Assembly: GCF_036983985.1 (NCBI RefSeq)
Contig: NZ_JALAHQ010000002.1
Span: 248,001-312,000 of the forward strand
DNA from: Alishewanella metallidurans
GTDB taxonomy: Bacteria > Pseudomonadota > Gammaproteobacteria > Enterobacterales > Alteromonadaceae
DNA: 64,000 nucleotides
Direction: 5' to 3'
Positions within the stretch are counted from its first letter, which is position 1. Each line of letters starts with the position of its first letter. Shown one piece after another: positions 51,524 through 60,904 of the stretch. The notes beneath the pieces are model-generated. The model was not told where the DNA came from. It did no database searches and saw nothing but the letters and a program-made list of their open reading frames with translations. The position numbers and the translations under genes were made by a program.

Positions 51524-52792
51524 ATGTGTATGAGATATTCTTTGCCAGCACTGCTGGCTGCTATTTGCTATTGTCTAAGTGCAAGTGCTGAGCCGCTATC
51601 TTTAACGCAAGCATTACAGCAAACCTTGCAACACAACCCAGCGTTACAGGCCTATTCATATCAGCTACGGATTGCTGAAGCTAGCTTGCTGAATGCTGGC
51701 AATAGTCCAACGCCGCAACTCGATATTGCTATTGAAAACATTCTGGGTCGTGGTGATAATCGTGGCTTAGCTGGTGCTGAATTTACCTTAAGCTTAAGCC
51801 AACAAATTGAGTTAGGCAGTAAACGCGAACGCAGGCTAGATGTGGCCGGCTGGCGAAATAAGTTACAGCAAAATAATTACGAACTAACTCGTTTAGATGT
51901 GTTAGCCGATACCACCAAGCAATATATTCAACTCCTGAACCTGCAACAGCAAAGAGTGCTGACTGAGCAGAAAATTACTCGCGAAACCGATTTGCTTAAT
52001 ACGGCGTTAGAGCGCGGCAAAGCCAGCAACTTGCACGAAGCGGATATCAGCCGCATTAAGTTAAAATTACTTCGCAGTGAAATAGCACTGGCAAACATTA
52101 ACCAACAACTAGAACAACAGCGCTATCAGTTGGCAGCTAACTGGAATGCAGAGCCCAACTTTAGCGAGGTAACCGGTGATCTGGCGGTTCTACCCTTGCT
52201 ACCTGCGTTGTCGGAGCTACAAACCGAACTACAACGTAGCCCACTAACTAGCCGCTATCTAACGCAGCAACGCTTAGCTCAAAGTTTGCTACAGCAAGCC
52301 GAAGCAAACAGCAAAGCTAATATAACTGTATCAGCGGGTATACGCCGTGATGAAGCACAAAATGATACCTCATTAGTGTTGGGGTTTAGCCTACCGCTTT
52401 ATACTGCTGCAGCCAGCAAAGCAAACCAGCTAGCGGCAGAAGCTGAGCAAGAGCTTGCAAGTTCACAGCAGCAGCTTAACCATACCCAGCTTAACTTGCT
52501 TCTAACGCATTATGTCCTGCAATTAAATACCTTACGCTCAGTATCCACCGCTATTACTAACCAGCTTTTGCCACAGGCCAAACATTTGTTAGCAACCAGC
52601 ATGGCTGGCTATCAGCAAGGCCAAATTGATTTACTTAGCGTGTTAGCCGCCGATGAAGAACTGCTGCAAGCCAACTTAGAGTTAGTTGAAAGTCAACGTC
52701 ACTTTCACCTAATAGTACTAGAGCTAGAACGCCTAACCGGACAGCCGCTGGTGTTATCAGGCCCAGTACCATTTGCCAAAATAGAGAATTAA
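51524..52792 (+). CDS. czcC: Outer-membrane efflux factor CzcC
   Basis: 422-residue TolC/OEP-family protein with a signal peptide (about 1-22, LLAAICYCLSASAEP). Two OEP repeats with long coiled-coil regions rich in Gln and Leu. Exports metal through the outer membrane with CzcB and CzcA. ATG chosen for AGGAG 8 nt upstream. Followed by czcB after 2 nt. Confidence 0.92.
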   Translation: MCMRYSLPALLAAICYCLSASAEPLSLTQALQQTLQHNPALQAYSYQLRIAEASLLNAGNSPTPQLDIAIENILGRGDNRGLAGAEFTLSLSQQIELGSKRERRLDVAGWRNKLQQNNYELTRLDVLADTTKQYIQLLNLQQQRVLTEQKITRETDLLNTALERGKASNLHEADISRIKLKLLRSEIALANINQQLEQQRYQLAANWNAEPNFSEVTGDLAVLPLLPALSELQTELQRSPLTSRYLTQQRLAQSLLQQAEANSKANITVSAGIRRDEAQNDTSLVLGFSLPLYTAAASKANQLAAEAEQELASSQQQLNHTQLNLLLTHYVLQLNTLRSVSTAITNQLLPQAKHLLATSMAGYQQGQIDLLSVLAADEELLQANLELVESQRHFHLIVLELERLTGQPLVLSGPVPFAKIEN

Positions 52793-52794
52793 TT

Positions 52795-53754
52795 ATGCCA
52801 CTACTAACAAAAAAACGACTGAAAATGCAATCGACGTTGCACCGTCTGCTACTGCTAATCGTATTTAGCGCCAGCCTACTTAATATATCGGCACAGGCCA
52901 GTGATGATGCACACGACGACCATCATGATGAGCATAGTGACGAACAACCACTTAATATCAGCCAGCGCATGCTAGCGCTAAACCAAATCAGTACAGAAAC
53001 CGCAACAGAAGTTACCTTGCAGCAAAAGACGCATCTGTTTGGCATCATTACCGCCATTCCTGAACAGCAAGCAACAGTTAAAGCTCCTTATACCGCAACG
53101 GTTGATAACGTTATGGTAAAACAAGGCGATAACGTCAGCAAAGGTCAGGTATTGGTTAACCTAACTAATATTAGTAGCTTAAAAAGCTATCAACTACGTG
53201 CACCGCTAGCAGGAATTATTACTCAGCGTTATATCAATAATGGTGAGCTGGTGCGAGATGAAGCACTGCTTGAGATTGCTAACTACAACAAAGTATATGT
53301 AGAGATGTCGGCCTTTCCATCTGATACTGCGCGGATAAAACCAAACCTGCCCGTCAATGTTTTTAGCCTGCACCAGGCCAAACAAGCTGACACCCACATC
53401 AGTTATATTTCGCCGCAAATGAGCAATAGCCATATTACCCGTATTCGCGCAATTATTGACAACCAAGATGGTTACTGGCGCCCAGGTATGCATATTAAAG
53501 CTGACATTCAAACTGCAGAAATTATGGTGCCGATTGCAGTTAGAAAAACTGCATTACAACAGATCGACAATGAACCCGTAGTATTTGTCCGCCATGGCGA
53601 TAAGTTTGAAGTGCACAAGCTGACACTTGGCCGTGAAGACGATAACTATATTGAAGTACTAACTGGATTAGAGGTTGGCAGTGAATATGCCAGCAAAAAC
53701 AGCTTTATTCTTAAAGCTGACGTACTTAAATCTGGCGCAAGTCACGAACATTAG
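52795..53754 (+). CDS. czcB: Periplasmic adaptor CzcB
   Basis: 319-residue membrane-fusion protein. An N-terminal signal or anchor (about 14-34, LLLLIVFSASLLNISAQA) is followed by a metal-binding-looking DDAHDDHHDEHSDE stretch (36-49). Then come lipoyl (VKQGDNVSKGQVLVNL) and beta-barrel domains. Bridges CzcA and CzcC. The start is less certain: the listed ATG has a weak ribosome site, and a Met at codon 11 is an option. Confidence 0.92.
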   Translation: MPLLTKKRLKMQSTLHRLLLLIVFSASLLNISAQASDDAHDDHHDEHSDEQPLNISQRMLALNQISTETATEVTLQQKTHLFGIITAIPEQQATVKAPYTATVDNVMVKQGDNVSKGQVLVNLTNISSLKSYQLRAPLAGIITQRYINNGELVRDEALLEIANYNKVYVEMSAFPSDTARIKPNLPVNVFSLHQAKQADTHISYISPQMSNSHITRIRAIIDNQDGYWRPGMHIKADIQTAEIMVPIAVRKTALQQIDNEPVVFVRHGDKFEVHKLTLGREDDNYIEVLTGLEVGSEYASKNSFILKADVLKSGASHEH

Positions 53755-53763
53755 GAGCGCGCT

Positions 53764-56700
53764 ATGATTGACCTAATACTAAAGCAAGCATTACAGCGGC
53801 GTTATTTAGTGTTGTTGCTTACGCTACTAATGGCGATGGCCGGTTTGTGGCAGGCACAGCAGCTACCAATGGATGCAGTACCTGATATTACTAACGTGCA
53901 GGTACAAATTAACACTTCAGCAGCGGGCTATTCACCGCTGGAAACCGAGCAACGACTTAGCGTTATTATTGAAAATGCCATGGCCGGCTTACCCAAGTTG
54001 CAGTATAGCCGCTCATTATCACGCTATGGCATGTCGCAGGTAACCGTTGTTTTTGATGAAGACACCAATATTTATTGGGCGCGTCAGCAAGTAGCCGAAC
54101 GTTTACAAAGTGTACGCGACAATCTACCTGCCGATAGTCAAGCTAGCCTTGGTCCGATCACCAGTGGCTTAGGTGAAATTTTTATCTACTCCGTAACCGC
54201 CAACGCTGATGCGCGCACAGCTGAAGGTAAAGCTTACACCCCTGAAGATTTACGCACCATGCAAGACTGGTTGATTAAACCACAACTGCTCAAGGTTAAG
54301 GGGGTAACAGAGGTTGATGCTATTGGTGGTTATCAGCGTCAATATCAGATAGCCCCTGATCCTGCTCGGTTATTAGCGTTTAAACTAACGCTGGATGATA
54401 TTGCTGCGGCAGTGCAACGGAACAACAGTAATGTTGGTGCAGGCTATATTGAACAGCGTGGCGAACAGTGGCTAGTGCGCTCGCCCGGGCAACTTAAAAA
54501 CCTGAACGATATTAGCCAGCTGGTTATCGCCAAACGCGGTGACGCGCTGGTAAGGCTGCATGATGTGGCTGACGTAATATATGGTAAAGAATTACGCAGC
54601 GGCGCCGCGAGTATTAACGGTGAAGAAACCGTGCTTGGTACAGTATTTATGTTGCTGGGTGAAAACAGTAGAACCGTATCTAGTGCGGTGGCAGCAAAGC
54701 TAGATGAGATAAACCTGCGTCTACCTGATGGCGTAACCGCTACTGCCGTATATAACCGCACTACACTGGTAGATAAAGCCATTGCTACCGTTCAAAAAAA
54801 CCTATTTGAAGGCGCAATACTGGTTATCGTAGTGTTGTTTATCTTTTTGGGTAATATTCGCGCCGCACTAATCACCGCACTGGTGATCCCACTGAGTATG
54901 CTGTTTGCCATCAGCGGTATGGCGTTGAATAAAGTCAGTGGTAACTTAATGAGCTTAGGTGCTATCGACTTTGGCTTAATTGTTGATGGTGCAGTTATTG
55001 TTACTGAAAACTGCTTGCGACGCTTAGGGTTGGCCCAACATCGGCATGGCCGCCTACTTACATTAGAAGAGCGCTTAGCGGAGGTTTATCAAGCAACGAA
55101 AGAAGTATTCACCCCAGCCGTATTTGGTGTGCTTATTATTATGCTGGTGTTCTTACCCATTTTTGCTCTACGCGGGGTTGAGGGCAAAATGTTCCACCCT
55201 ATGGCTTTTACTATTATCGTCGCGTTGGCAGGAGCGGTGTTATTGGCCATTAGCTTTGTACCGGCAGCTATTGCTATTTTTATTCGTGGTAAAGTAACGG
55301 AACAAGACTCGGCCTTAATGCGTATATTAAAGCAAGGTTACTCACGCTTACTGGGCATCAGTATGCACCAGCCATTGTTAGCGCTAACCTCGGCTTTTAT
55401 CTTGGTTGCAGTGGTATTTTGGCAAGGCAATAAGCTTGGCACTGAGTTTATGCCACAACTTGATGAAGGTGATATCGCCCTGCATGCGTTACGTATTCCT
55501 GGCGCCAGTTTGTCACAGTCATTACAAATGCAGTTGCTACTAGAGCGTGAAATTGGCACCTTAGCGCAGGTTGAACGAGTGTTCTCAAAAATGGGTACTG
55601 CAGAGGTTGCTAACGACCCAATGCCGCCGAATGTCGCCGATACCTATGTAATGCTTAAACCTCACTCTGCATGGCCAGATCCTAGCTTAACTAAAGCCGA
55701 ATTTATAGAACAACTGCGCCAGATAGTAGAAGCTATACCGGGCAATAACTATGAATTTACTCAGCCAATACAAATGCGCTTTAACGAACTAATAGCCGGT
55801 GTTAGAGCCGATCTGGCGGTACGCATTTATGGCGATGATTTAGCCGAACTGACCAAGGCCGCAGAAGCCGCTAGCCTATTACTTAGTAATATTGCCGGCG
55901 CTAAAGATGTGCGGATGGAACAAACTACGGGTTTACCTATGTTGTCGATTGAACCAGACAGTGAACATCTCGCGTTACTAGGAATAGACGTAGCGACGTT
56001 ACAAAACACGATACAAACGGCCATTGGTGGGCGTCAATTGGGGCAAATTTACGAAGGTGATAAAGCCTTTGCCCTTGTATTGCGTTTAGCTGACGATATT
56101 CGTGAAGATCCGCAGCAGCTAAAGCGTTTACCGGTAGCTCTGCCTTATACCGATGCTGAGTTATCTTACGTACCGCTGGGTGAAATTAGCCAGTTTAATG
56201 AAATTAACGCCGCTAATCAGATCAACCGAGAAAGTGGCAAGCGTAATATTGTTGTTAGCGCCAACATAGCCGGCCGTGACCTTGGTAGCTTTATCGCAGA
56301 AACCCGCCAAGTTATGGATTCTCAACTAATATTACCGTCTGGTTATTGGTTAGATTACGCTGGCACCTTTGAGCAGTTGCAATCAGCATCCACAAGGCTA
56401 GCTTGGTTAGTACCAATAACACTGCTGCTTATTTTTGGCTTACTGTTAAGCGCGCTTGGCAGTGTGCGAGACAGTGTTATTGTCTTTAGCGGCGTACCAC
56501 TGGCGTTAACTGGAGGCTTGGCCGCGTTAATGCTACGCGATATGCCGTTGTCTATTTCTGCTGCGGTTGGTTTTATTGCACTATCAGGTATAGCGGTACT
56601 TAATGGTGTGGTTATGCTCACTGTAATTAAACAACTACGAGAGCAAGGCATGCAATTACAGCAAGCTATTACACAGGGTGCAATAATGCGTTTAAGGCCA

Positions 56701-56883
56701 GTGCTAATGACCGCGTTAGTCGCCAGTTTAGGCTTTATTCCCATGGCGCTAAACACGGGTGCAGGCGCTGAAGTTCAGCGCCCACTAGCAACAGTGGTTA
56801 TCGGCGGTATTATCTCAGCAACAATATTAACGCTATTACTGCTGCCATCACTGTACAAGTTGGTACATAACAAACGCAGTTAA
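53764..56883 (+). CDS. czcA: Heavy-metal RND efflux pump CzcA
   Basis: 1039-residue proton-driven RND transporter of the HME group. Membrane helix 4 reads DFGLIVDGAVIVTEN, with D402, D408 and E415 at the same numbers as the residues needed for proton transport in Cupriavidus CzcA. This motif favours Co/Zn/Cd over Cu/Ag pumps. Other RND features include the DAVPDITNVQVQ N terminus and the large periplasmic loops. Good ribosome site AGGAG. Last gene of the czc operon. Confidence 0.95.
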   Translation: MIDLILKQALQRRYLVLLLTLLMAMAGLWQAQQLPMDAVPDITNVQVQINTSAAGYSPLETEQRLSVIIENAMAGLPKLQYSRSLSRYGMSQVTVVFDEDTNIYWARQQVAERLQSVRDNLPADSQASLGPITSGLGEIFIYSVTANADARTAEGKAYTPEDLRTMQDWLIKPQLLKVKGVTEVDAIGGYQRQYQIAPDPARLLAFKLTLDDIAAAVQRNNSNVGAGYIEQRGEQWLVRSPGQLKNLNDISQLVIAKRGDALVRLHDVADVIYGKELRSGAASINGEETVLGTVFMLLGENSRTVSSAVAAKLDEINLRLPDGVTATAVYNRTTLVDKAIATVQKNLFEGAILVIVVLFIFLGNIRAALITALVIPLSMLFAISGMALNKVSGNLMSLGAIDFGLIVDGAVIVTENCLRRLGLAQHRHGRLLTLEERLAEVYQATKEVFTPAVFGVLIIMLVFLPIFALRGVEGKMFHPMAFTIIVALAGAVLLAISFVPAAIAIFIRGKVTEQDSALMRILKQGYSRLLGISMHQPLLALTSAFILVAVVFWQGNKLGTEFMPQLDEGDIALHALRIPGASLSQSLQMQLLLEREIGTLAQVERVFSKMGTAEVANDPMPPNVADTYVMLKPHSAWPDPSLTKAEFIEQLRQIVEAIPGNNYEFTQPIQMRFNELIAGVRADLAVRIYGDDLAELTKAAEAASLLLSNIAGAKDVRMEQTTGLPMLSIEPDSEHLALLGIDVATLQNTIQTAIGGRQLGQIYEGDKAFALVLRLADDIREDPQQLKRLPVALPYTDAELSYVPLGEISQFNEINAANQINRESGKRNIVVSANIAGRDLGSFIAETRQVMDSQLILPSGYWLDYAGTFEQLQSASTRLAWLVPITLLLIFGLLLSALGSVRDSVIVFSGVPLALTGGLAALMLRDMPLSISAAVGFIALSGIAVLNGVVMLTVIKQLREQGMQLQQAITQGAIMRLRPVLMTALVASLGFIPMALNTGAGAEVQRPLATVVIGGIISATILTLLLLPSLYKLVHNKRS

Positions 56884-56898
56884 TAAGCATAAAAAAGA

Positions 56899-56921
56899 CG
56901 GTGCTATATGTTTTAGCACCG
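56899..56921. terminator. Hairpin after czcA (weak terminator)
   Basis: Perfect 8-bp stem CGGTGCTA/TAGCACCG with a 7-nt loop, 15 nt past the czcA stop. No T-run follows on the plus strand; an A-run precedes it. It could stop transcription weakly or protect mRNA ends. Confidence 0.5.
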
Positions 56922-56992
56922 CCATTGTTAAACGTTATGCACAGCCCCATCTACAGTGATGTACTTTAGCAACCGATCAGAAGGGTTAATCT

Positions 56993-57505
56993 ATGTTTTA
57001 TGATATGACAGTAGTGCAATTTAGCAAAATGCTACAAAATTTAACGGCTATCCTCAACAAGGGTGAAGCCTTTGCCCAAAGCAAAAAAATTGACGTTGCT
57101 GTTTTACTCAATTCACGTTTAGCACCGGATCAGTTTAATTTAATCCGTCAGGTGCAAATTGCCTGTGACACCGCGAAGTTAGGTGTAGCACGTTTAACCG
57201 GCAAAACAGACTCAGCACCTAAGCACGCTGATGACGAAACGACATTAGAGCAATTGCAGCAGCGTATTGCCGACACCGTGGCTTACTTAGCCACCTTTAG
57301 CGAAGCTGATTTTAACCAAGCCGCAACGCAGCACGTAACGCAGCCGCGCTGGGAAGGTAAATACCTGACTGGATCTGACGCTTTAATTCAGCACATAATC
57401 CCGAATCTGTATTTTCACGTCAATGCTGCCTACGCCATCTTACGCCACAATGGCGTAGATATTGGTAAACGAGATTATCTGGGCGTTATGCCTTATAAAT
57501 CTTAA
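56993..57505 (+). CDS. DUF1993 family protein
   Basis: 170 residues, soluble, helical. Matches the DUF1993 pattern with VVQFSKMLQNLTAILNKGEAFA, RLAPDQFNLIRQVQIACDTAK and LIPN-type FHVNAAYAILRHNGVDIGK near the C terminus, the fold of DinB/YfiT-like proteins. Enzymatic role unknown. An alternative Met at codon 5 exists. Stands alone, followed by a strong terminator. Confidence 0.88.
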   Translation: MFYDMTVVQFSKMLQNLTAILNKGEAFAQSKKIDVAVLLNSRLAPDQFNLIRQVQIACDTAKLGVARLTGKTDSAPKHADDETTLEQLQQRIADTVAYLATFSEADFNQAATQHVTQPRWEGKYLTGSDALIQHIIPNLYFHVNAAYAILRHNGVDIGKRDYLGVMPYKS

Positions 57506-57532
57506 CCTTTCGCCAATTATTAATTGGTCAAA

Positions 57533-57565
57533 AAAATGCCGAGTATCTGCTCGGCATTTTGTTTT
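57533..57565 (+). terminator. Terminator after the DUF1993 gene
   Basis: 11-bp stem AAAATGCCGAG/CTCGGCATTTT with a 6-nt loop, then GTTTT. Lies 27 nt past the stop. Confidence 0.85.
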
Positions 57566-57623
57566 AACGTATTTTGTGCTTAGTATTTAACCATTCACAC
57601 CTGTTTCTTGCGCTGCTTTGAGG

Positions 57624-57648
57624 TATAATCCGCCGACTTTTTTCGGCG
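57624..57648 (+). promoter_or_regulatory. -10 box and leader hairpin upstream of rimO
   Basis: TATAAT at 57624-57629, followed at once by a 6-bp hairpin CGCCGA/TCGGCG (57631-57648) with a CTTTTT loop. The transcript would start near the hairpin. No good -35 is visible. The hairpin may shape the 5' end of the rimO mRNA. Confidence 0.45.
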
Positions 57649-57669
57649 CAGCCAACTTCAAGAGACACT

Positions 57670-59073
57670 ATGACAGTACAGACCTTTGATCCGACACAAA
57701 CCACCACCTTGGACACGCCAGTTAAAAGCCTTACGGCACAGGCTTTAGCCAGTTCAAGTAAAGGTAATACCATTGGCTTCGTTAGCCTTGGCTGCCCGAA
57801 AAACTTAGTCGATTCAGAGCGCATTCTTACGCAATTAAAAAGCGAAGGCTACAATATCGTGCCGACATACGACGACGCGGCCTTAGTTATTGTTAACACC
57901 TGTGGCTTTATTGACAGCGCAGTACAAGAGTCGTTGGAAACTATTGGCGAAGCCTTAGCCGAAAACGGCAAGGTTATTGTTACCGGTTGTTTAGGTGCAC
58001 GCGAAGATGAAATTCGCCAAGTACACCCCAATGTATTAGGTATTACTGGCCCGCACTCTTACGAGAACGTATTAAAGCAAGTACACGAATTTGTGCCTAA
58101 ACCTAAGTACGACCCCTTTACCATGTTAGTGCCCGATCACGGTATTAAATTAACCCCCAAACACTACGCCTATGTAAAAATTTCTGAAGGCTGTAACCAT
58201 CGCTGCACCTTTTGCATTATTCCGTCAATGCGCGGTGACTTAGTCAGCCGTCCAGTAGGTGAAGTATTAGATGAAGCGCAGCGTTTAAAAAATGCCGGCG
58301 TAAAAGAGTTACTCATTATTTCTCAAGACACCAGTGCCTATGGTGTTGATGTAAAACATCGTACCGGGTTTTGGAATGGCTCTCCGGTTAAAACCTCAAT
58401 GCAATCATTATGCGAAGCTTTGGGTGAGATGGGTATTTGGGTGCGTTTGCACTATGTTTATCCGTACCCGCACGTAGATGACATTATTCCATTGATGGCA
58501 GCCGGTAAAGTACTGCCTTATTTAGATATTCCGTTTCAACATGCCAGCCCGCGTATTTTAAAACTGATGAAACGCCCAGGTCAGGCGGACCGCGTATTAG
58601 AACGGATTAAGAAATGGCGTGAAATCTGCCCAGAGCTAACCATTCGTTCCACCTTTATTGTTGGCTTTCCTGGCGAAACTGAAGAAGATTTTCAAATGCT
58701 ACTCGACTGGTTACAAGAAGCCCAGTTAGACCGAGTTGGCTGCTTTAAATACAGCCCTGTAGTGGGCGCTAAAGCAAATGAATTAGCTGATCCGGTAGCA
58801 GATGAAGTAATGGAAGAACGCTATCATCGTTTTATGCAAACGCAACAAGCCATTAGTACTGCGCGGTTACAAGCTAAAATTGGCCGCACCATTAAAGTGT
58901 TAATTGACGAAGTAGACGATGAAGGTGCCATTGGCCGCAGCCATGCTGATGCACCAGAAATCGACGGTGCAGTGTATTTAAACGGCTTAACCAAGGTAAA
59001 ACCGGGCGATATTATTAATGCTGTAGTTACCGAAGCCGATGAATACGATTTATGGGCGACAATTGCTGAGTAA
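57670..59073 (+). CDS. rimO: Ribosomal protein S12 methylthiotransferase RimO
   Basis: 467 residues. Radical-SAM enzyme that adds a methylthio group to the conserved aspartate of S12. An N-terminal UPF0004 domain (GCPKNLVDSERI) binds the second cluster. The radical-SAM cysteines are in GCNHRCTFCIIPS, RGDLVSRP follows, and a C-terminal TRAM domain ends the protein. RimO rather than MiaB by these sequence features. The N terminus is about 30 residues longer than E. coli's, but the ATG has AAGAG upstream. Confidence 0.96.
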   Translation: MTVQTFDPTQTTTLDTPVKSLTAQALASSSKGNTIGFVSLGCPKNLVDSERILTQLKSEGYNIVPTYDDAALVIVNTCGFIDSAVQESLETIGEALAENGKVIVTGCLGAREDEIRQVHPNVLGITGPHSYENVLKQVHEFVPKPKYDPFTMLVPDHGIKLTPKHYAYVKISEGCNHRCTFCIIPSMRGDLVSRPVGEVLDEAQRLKNAGVKELLIISQDTSAYGVDVKHRTGFWNGSPVKTSMQSLCEALGEMGIWVRLHYVYPYPHVDDIIPLMAAGKVLPYLDIPFQHASPRILKLMKRPGQADRVLERIKKWREICPELTIRSTFIVGFPGETEEDFQMLLDWLQEAQLDRVGCFKYSPVVGAKANELADPVADEVMEERYHRFMQTQQAISTARLQAKIGRTIKVLIDEVDDEGAIGRSHADAPEIDGAVYLNGLTKVKPGDIINAVVTEADEYDLWATIAE

Positions 59074-59107
59074 CTAAATTAAAACACTAAATCGCATTAG
59101 TTTACGG

Positions 59108-59677
59108 TTATTGCTTTAAACGGGTAATAACCTGCAATAAACGTTGTAAGCCGTATTGGTACGCTACGTCATTAAATGCAGGTGACGCGCTATTCATAAA
59201 ACCATGCTGATAAACCGTTTTATTAGCGCTAATCGTGGTGTTAGCGCTTAACTGTTGCAGCATGTCATCGACATTAAAATGATGTTCTTGTTCGCCAAAT
59301 ATCAGCTCTGTAGCGATGTTTGGCGATTTATCTTGATGCAAATGTAGTTGCCCAGGATAAAACAACACTAAATTTTTAATACTAAGAGGTTTAACATCTG
59401 CAACTGCACGCCATAAAGCGGATGCGCCCGCGCTAAAGCCTATAGCAAGATTGGGCTGCTGTGTTAACGCTTGGGTCACACCTTGTGTATAACCGTCATG
59501 GCCAGTCTGGGCAATAAATGCCTGATAAGCGCTAAGCTCGGTATCAAACTGCTGTAGGCGACCTTGGTAAGGATCAACGGTTTGTACGGTTACACCTGCG
59601 TTTTGTAAGCAATCAATTAAAGATTGTAATACGTCACCATAGCCAAAAATATCGGTTGCAATCAGTACTTTTAGCAT
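59108..59677 (-). CDS. Dienelactone-hydrolase-like alpha/beta hydrolase
   Basis: 189 residues. N-terminal VLIATDIFGYGDVLQSL, nucleophile elbow GFSAGASALWR with the Ser in GxSxG near 81, and a likely catalytic histidine in VYQHGFMN near the C terminus. Fits the small dienelactone-hydrolase group. Start overlaps the stop of the VWA gene by one base (TAATG). Forms a trio with the MoxR and VWA genes. Substrate unknown. Confidence 0.8.
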   Translation of the reverse strand: MLKVLIATDIFGYGDVLQSLIDCLQNAGVTVQTVDPYQGRLQQFDTELSAYQAFIAQTGHDGYTQGVTQALTQQPNLAIGFSAGASALWRAVADVKPLSIKNLVLFYPGQLHLHQDKSPNIATELIFGEQEHHFNVDDMLQQLSANTTISANKTVYQHGFMNSASPAFNDVAYQYGLQRLLQVITRLKQ

Positions 59678-60846
59678 TATAACAATGCCTTTATTGCCAG
59701 GTTTAACCCCTGTAAAGTTAACGGATACATACGCTTACTGACAATACCTTCAATCATTGAAATTGAATGATAGTGCGGCCACCACGCTAACGGCTGAGGA
59801 TTAAGCCACACGGCTTTAGAATATTGCGCTAACAAGCGCTGTAGCCATACTTTACCTGGCAGTTGATTAAAGTGCTCGACACTGCCGCCTGGGTATTCAA
59901 TCTCGTAGGGCCCCATAGTAGCGTCACCAACAAAAATTAGTTTATAGTCAGCGCCATAGGTATGAATAATATCATCTACCTTCACCTGCTCGGTGTAACG
60001 ACGTTTATTATTACGCCAGACCCCTTCATATACGCAATTATGAAAATAAAAAAACTCTAAATATTTAAACTCACTTTTTACTGCCGAAAATAGCTTTTGA
60101 CATTGCTCAATATGGTCGTCCATCGAGCCGCCAACATCAAAAAACACTAACAGCTTAATCGCGTTGTGGCGCTCGCGCACAAAGCGTAGGTCTAACCATC
60201 CCGCTTGCTCAGATGTTGCCTGAATAGTGCCATGTAAATCTAGCTCTACTTCAGCACCGCTGCGGGCAAACTTGCGCAACTGCTTTAGTGCCAGTTTAAT
60301 ACTGCGATTATTGAGTTCGCTGTCGGTGTCGAGATCTTTAAACTCACGCTGATCCCACACTTTAACGGCACGCCTAGCGCCACTGCCCTGCTGACCAATA
60401 CGCACACCTTCTGGGTTAAAACCATAAGCACCAAAGGGTGATGTACCGCCGGTGCCAATCCACTTGTTACCACCACTGTGCTTTTTTTGCTGTTCTGCTA
60501 AGCGCTCACGCAAGGTTTCCAGCAGTTTATCCAAACCACCCAGCGCGTGTAACTTAGCTTTTTCCTCAGCGCTAAGTTGACGCAATACATCAGGAATAAG
60601 CCAGTCAGGTGGGATCGCAGCGGCTAAATCGACCGTTGCAACGCCGGAAAAATACTCTGCAAACGCACGGTCAAATTTATCGTATTGGGTTTCATCTTTT
60701 ACTAAACATAAGCGCGATAATTGGTAAAACGCGTTGGTATCAGCAAACACCACCTGTTGCTTTAACGCATTTAGTAAATCGAGCAATTCAGTAATACTGG
60801 CTTTTAAGCCATATTTTCTTAGCGTAAAAAAGAAGTCAATCAGCAT
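59677..60846 (-). CDS. VWA-domain protein, CoxE-like
   Basis: 389 residues. An N-terminal helical region (about 1-200) includes a Gly/Ser/Lys-rich stretch (KKHSGGNKWIGTGGTSPFGAYG). A von Willebrand A domain follows, with FFDVGGSMDDH near 236. The metal-ion site usually reads DxSxS; here the third position is Gly. CoxE/MoxR partners: the AAA gene lies 58 nt upstream on the same strand. Such pairs usually work as chaperones that activate metalloenzymes or envelope proteins; the client is unknown here. Confidence 0.85.
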   Translation of the reverse strand: MLIDFFFTLRKYGLKASITELLDLLNALKQQVVFADTNAFYQLSRLCLVKDETQYDKFDRAFAEYFSGVATVDLAAAIPPDWLIPDVLRQLSAEEKAKLHALGGLDKLLETLRERLAEQQKKHSGGNKWIGTGGTSPFGAYGFNPEGVRIGQQGSGARRAVKVWDQREFKDLDTDSELNNRSIKLALKQLRKFARSGAEVELDLHGTIQATSEQAGWLDLRFVRERHNAIKLLVFFDVGGSMDDHIEQCQKLFSAVKSEFKYLEFFYFHNCVYEGVWRNNKRRYTEQVKVDDIIHTYGADYKLIFVGDATMGPYEIEYPGGSVEHFNQLPGKVWLQRLLAQYSKAVWLNPQPLAWWPHYHSISMIEGIVSKRMYPLTLQGLNLAIKALL

Positions 60847-60904
60847 TTATCTGTTCCAACTATTGAGGGCAGCCGTAAACTTTGGCTCTGCTAAAGCAAC
60901 CTAT

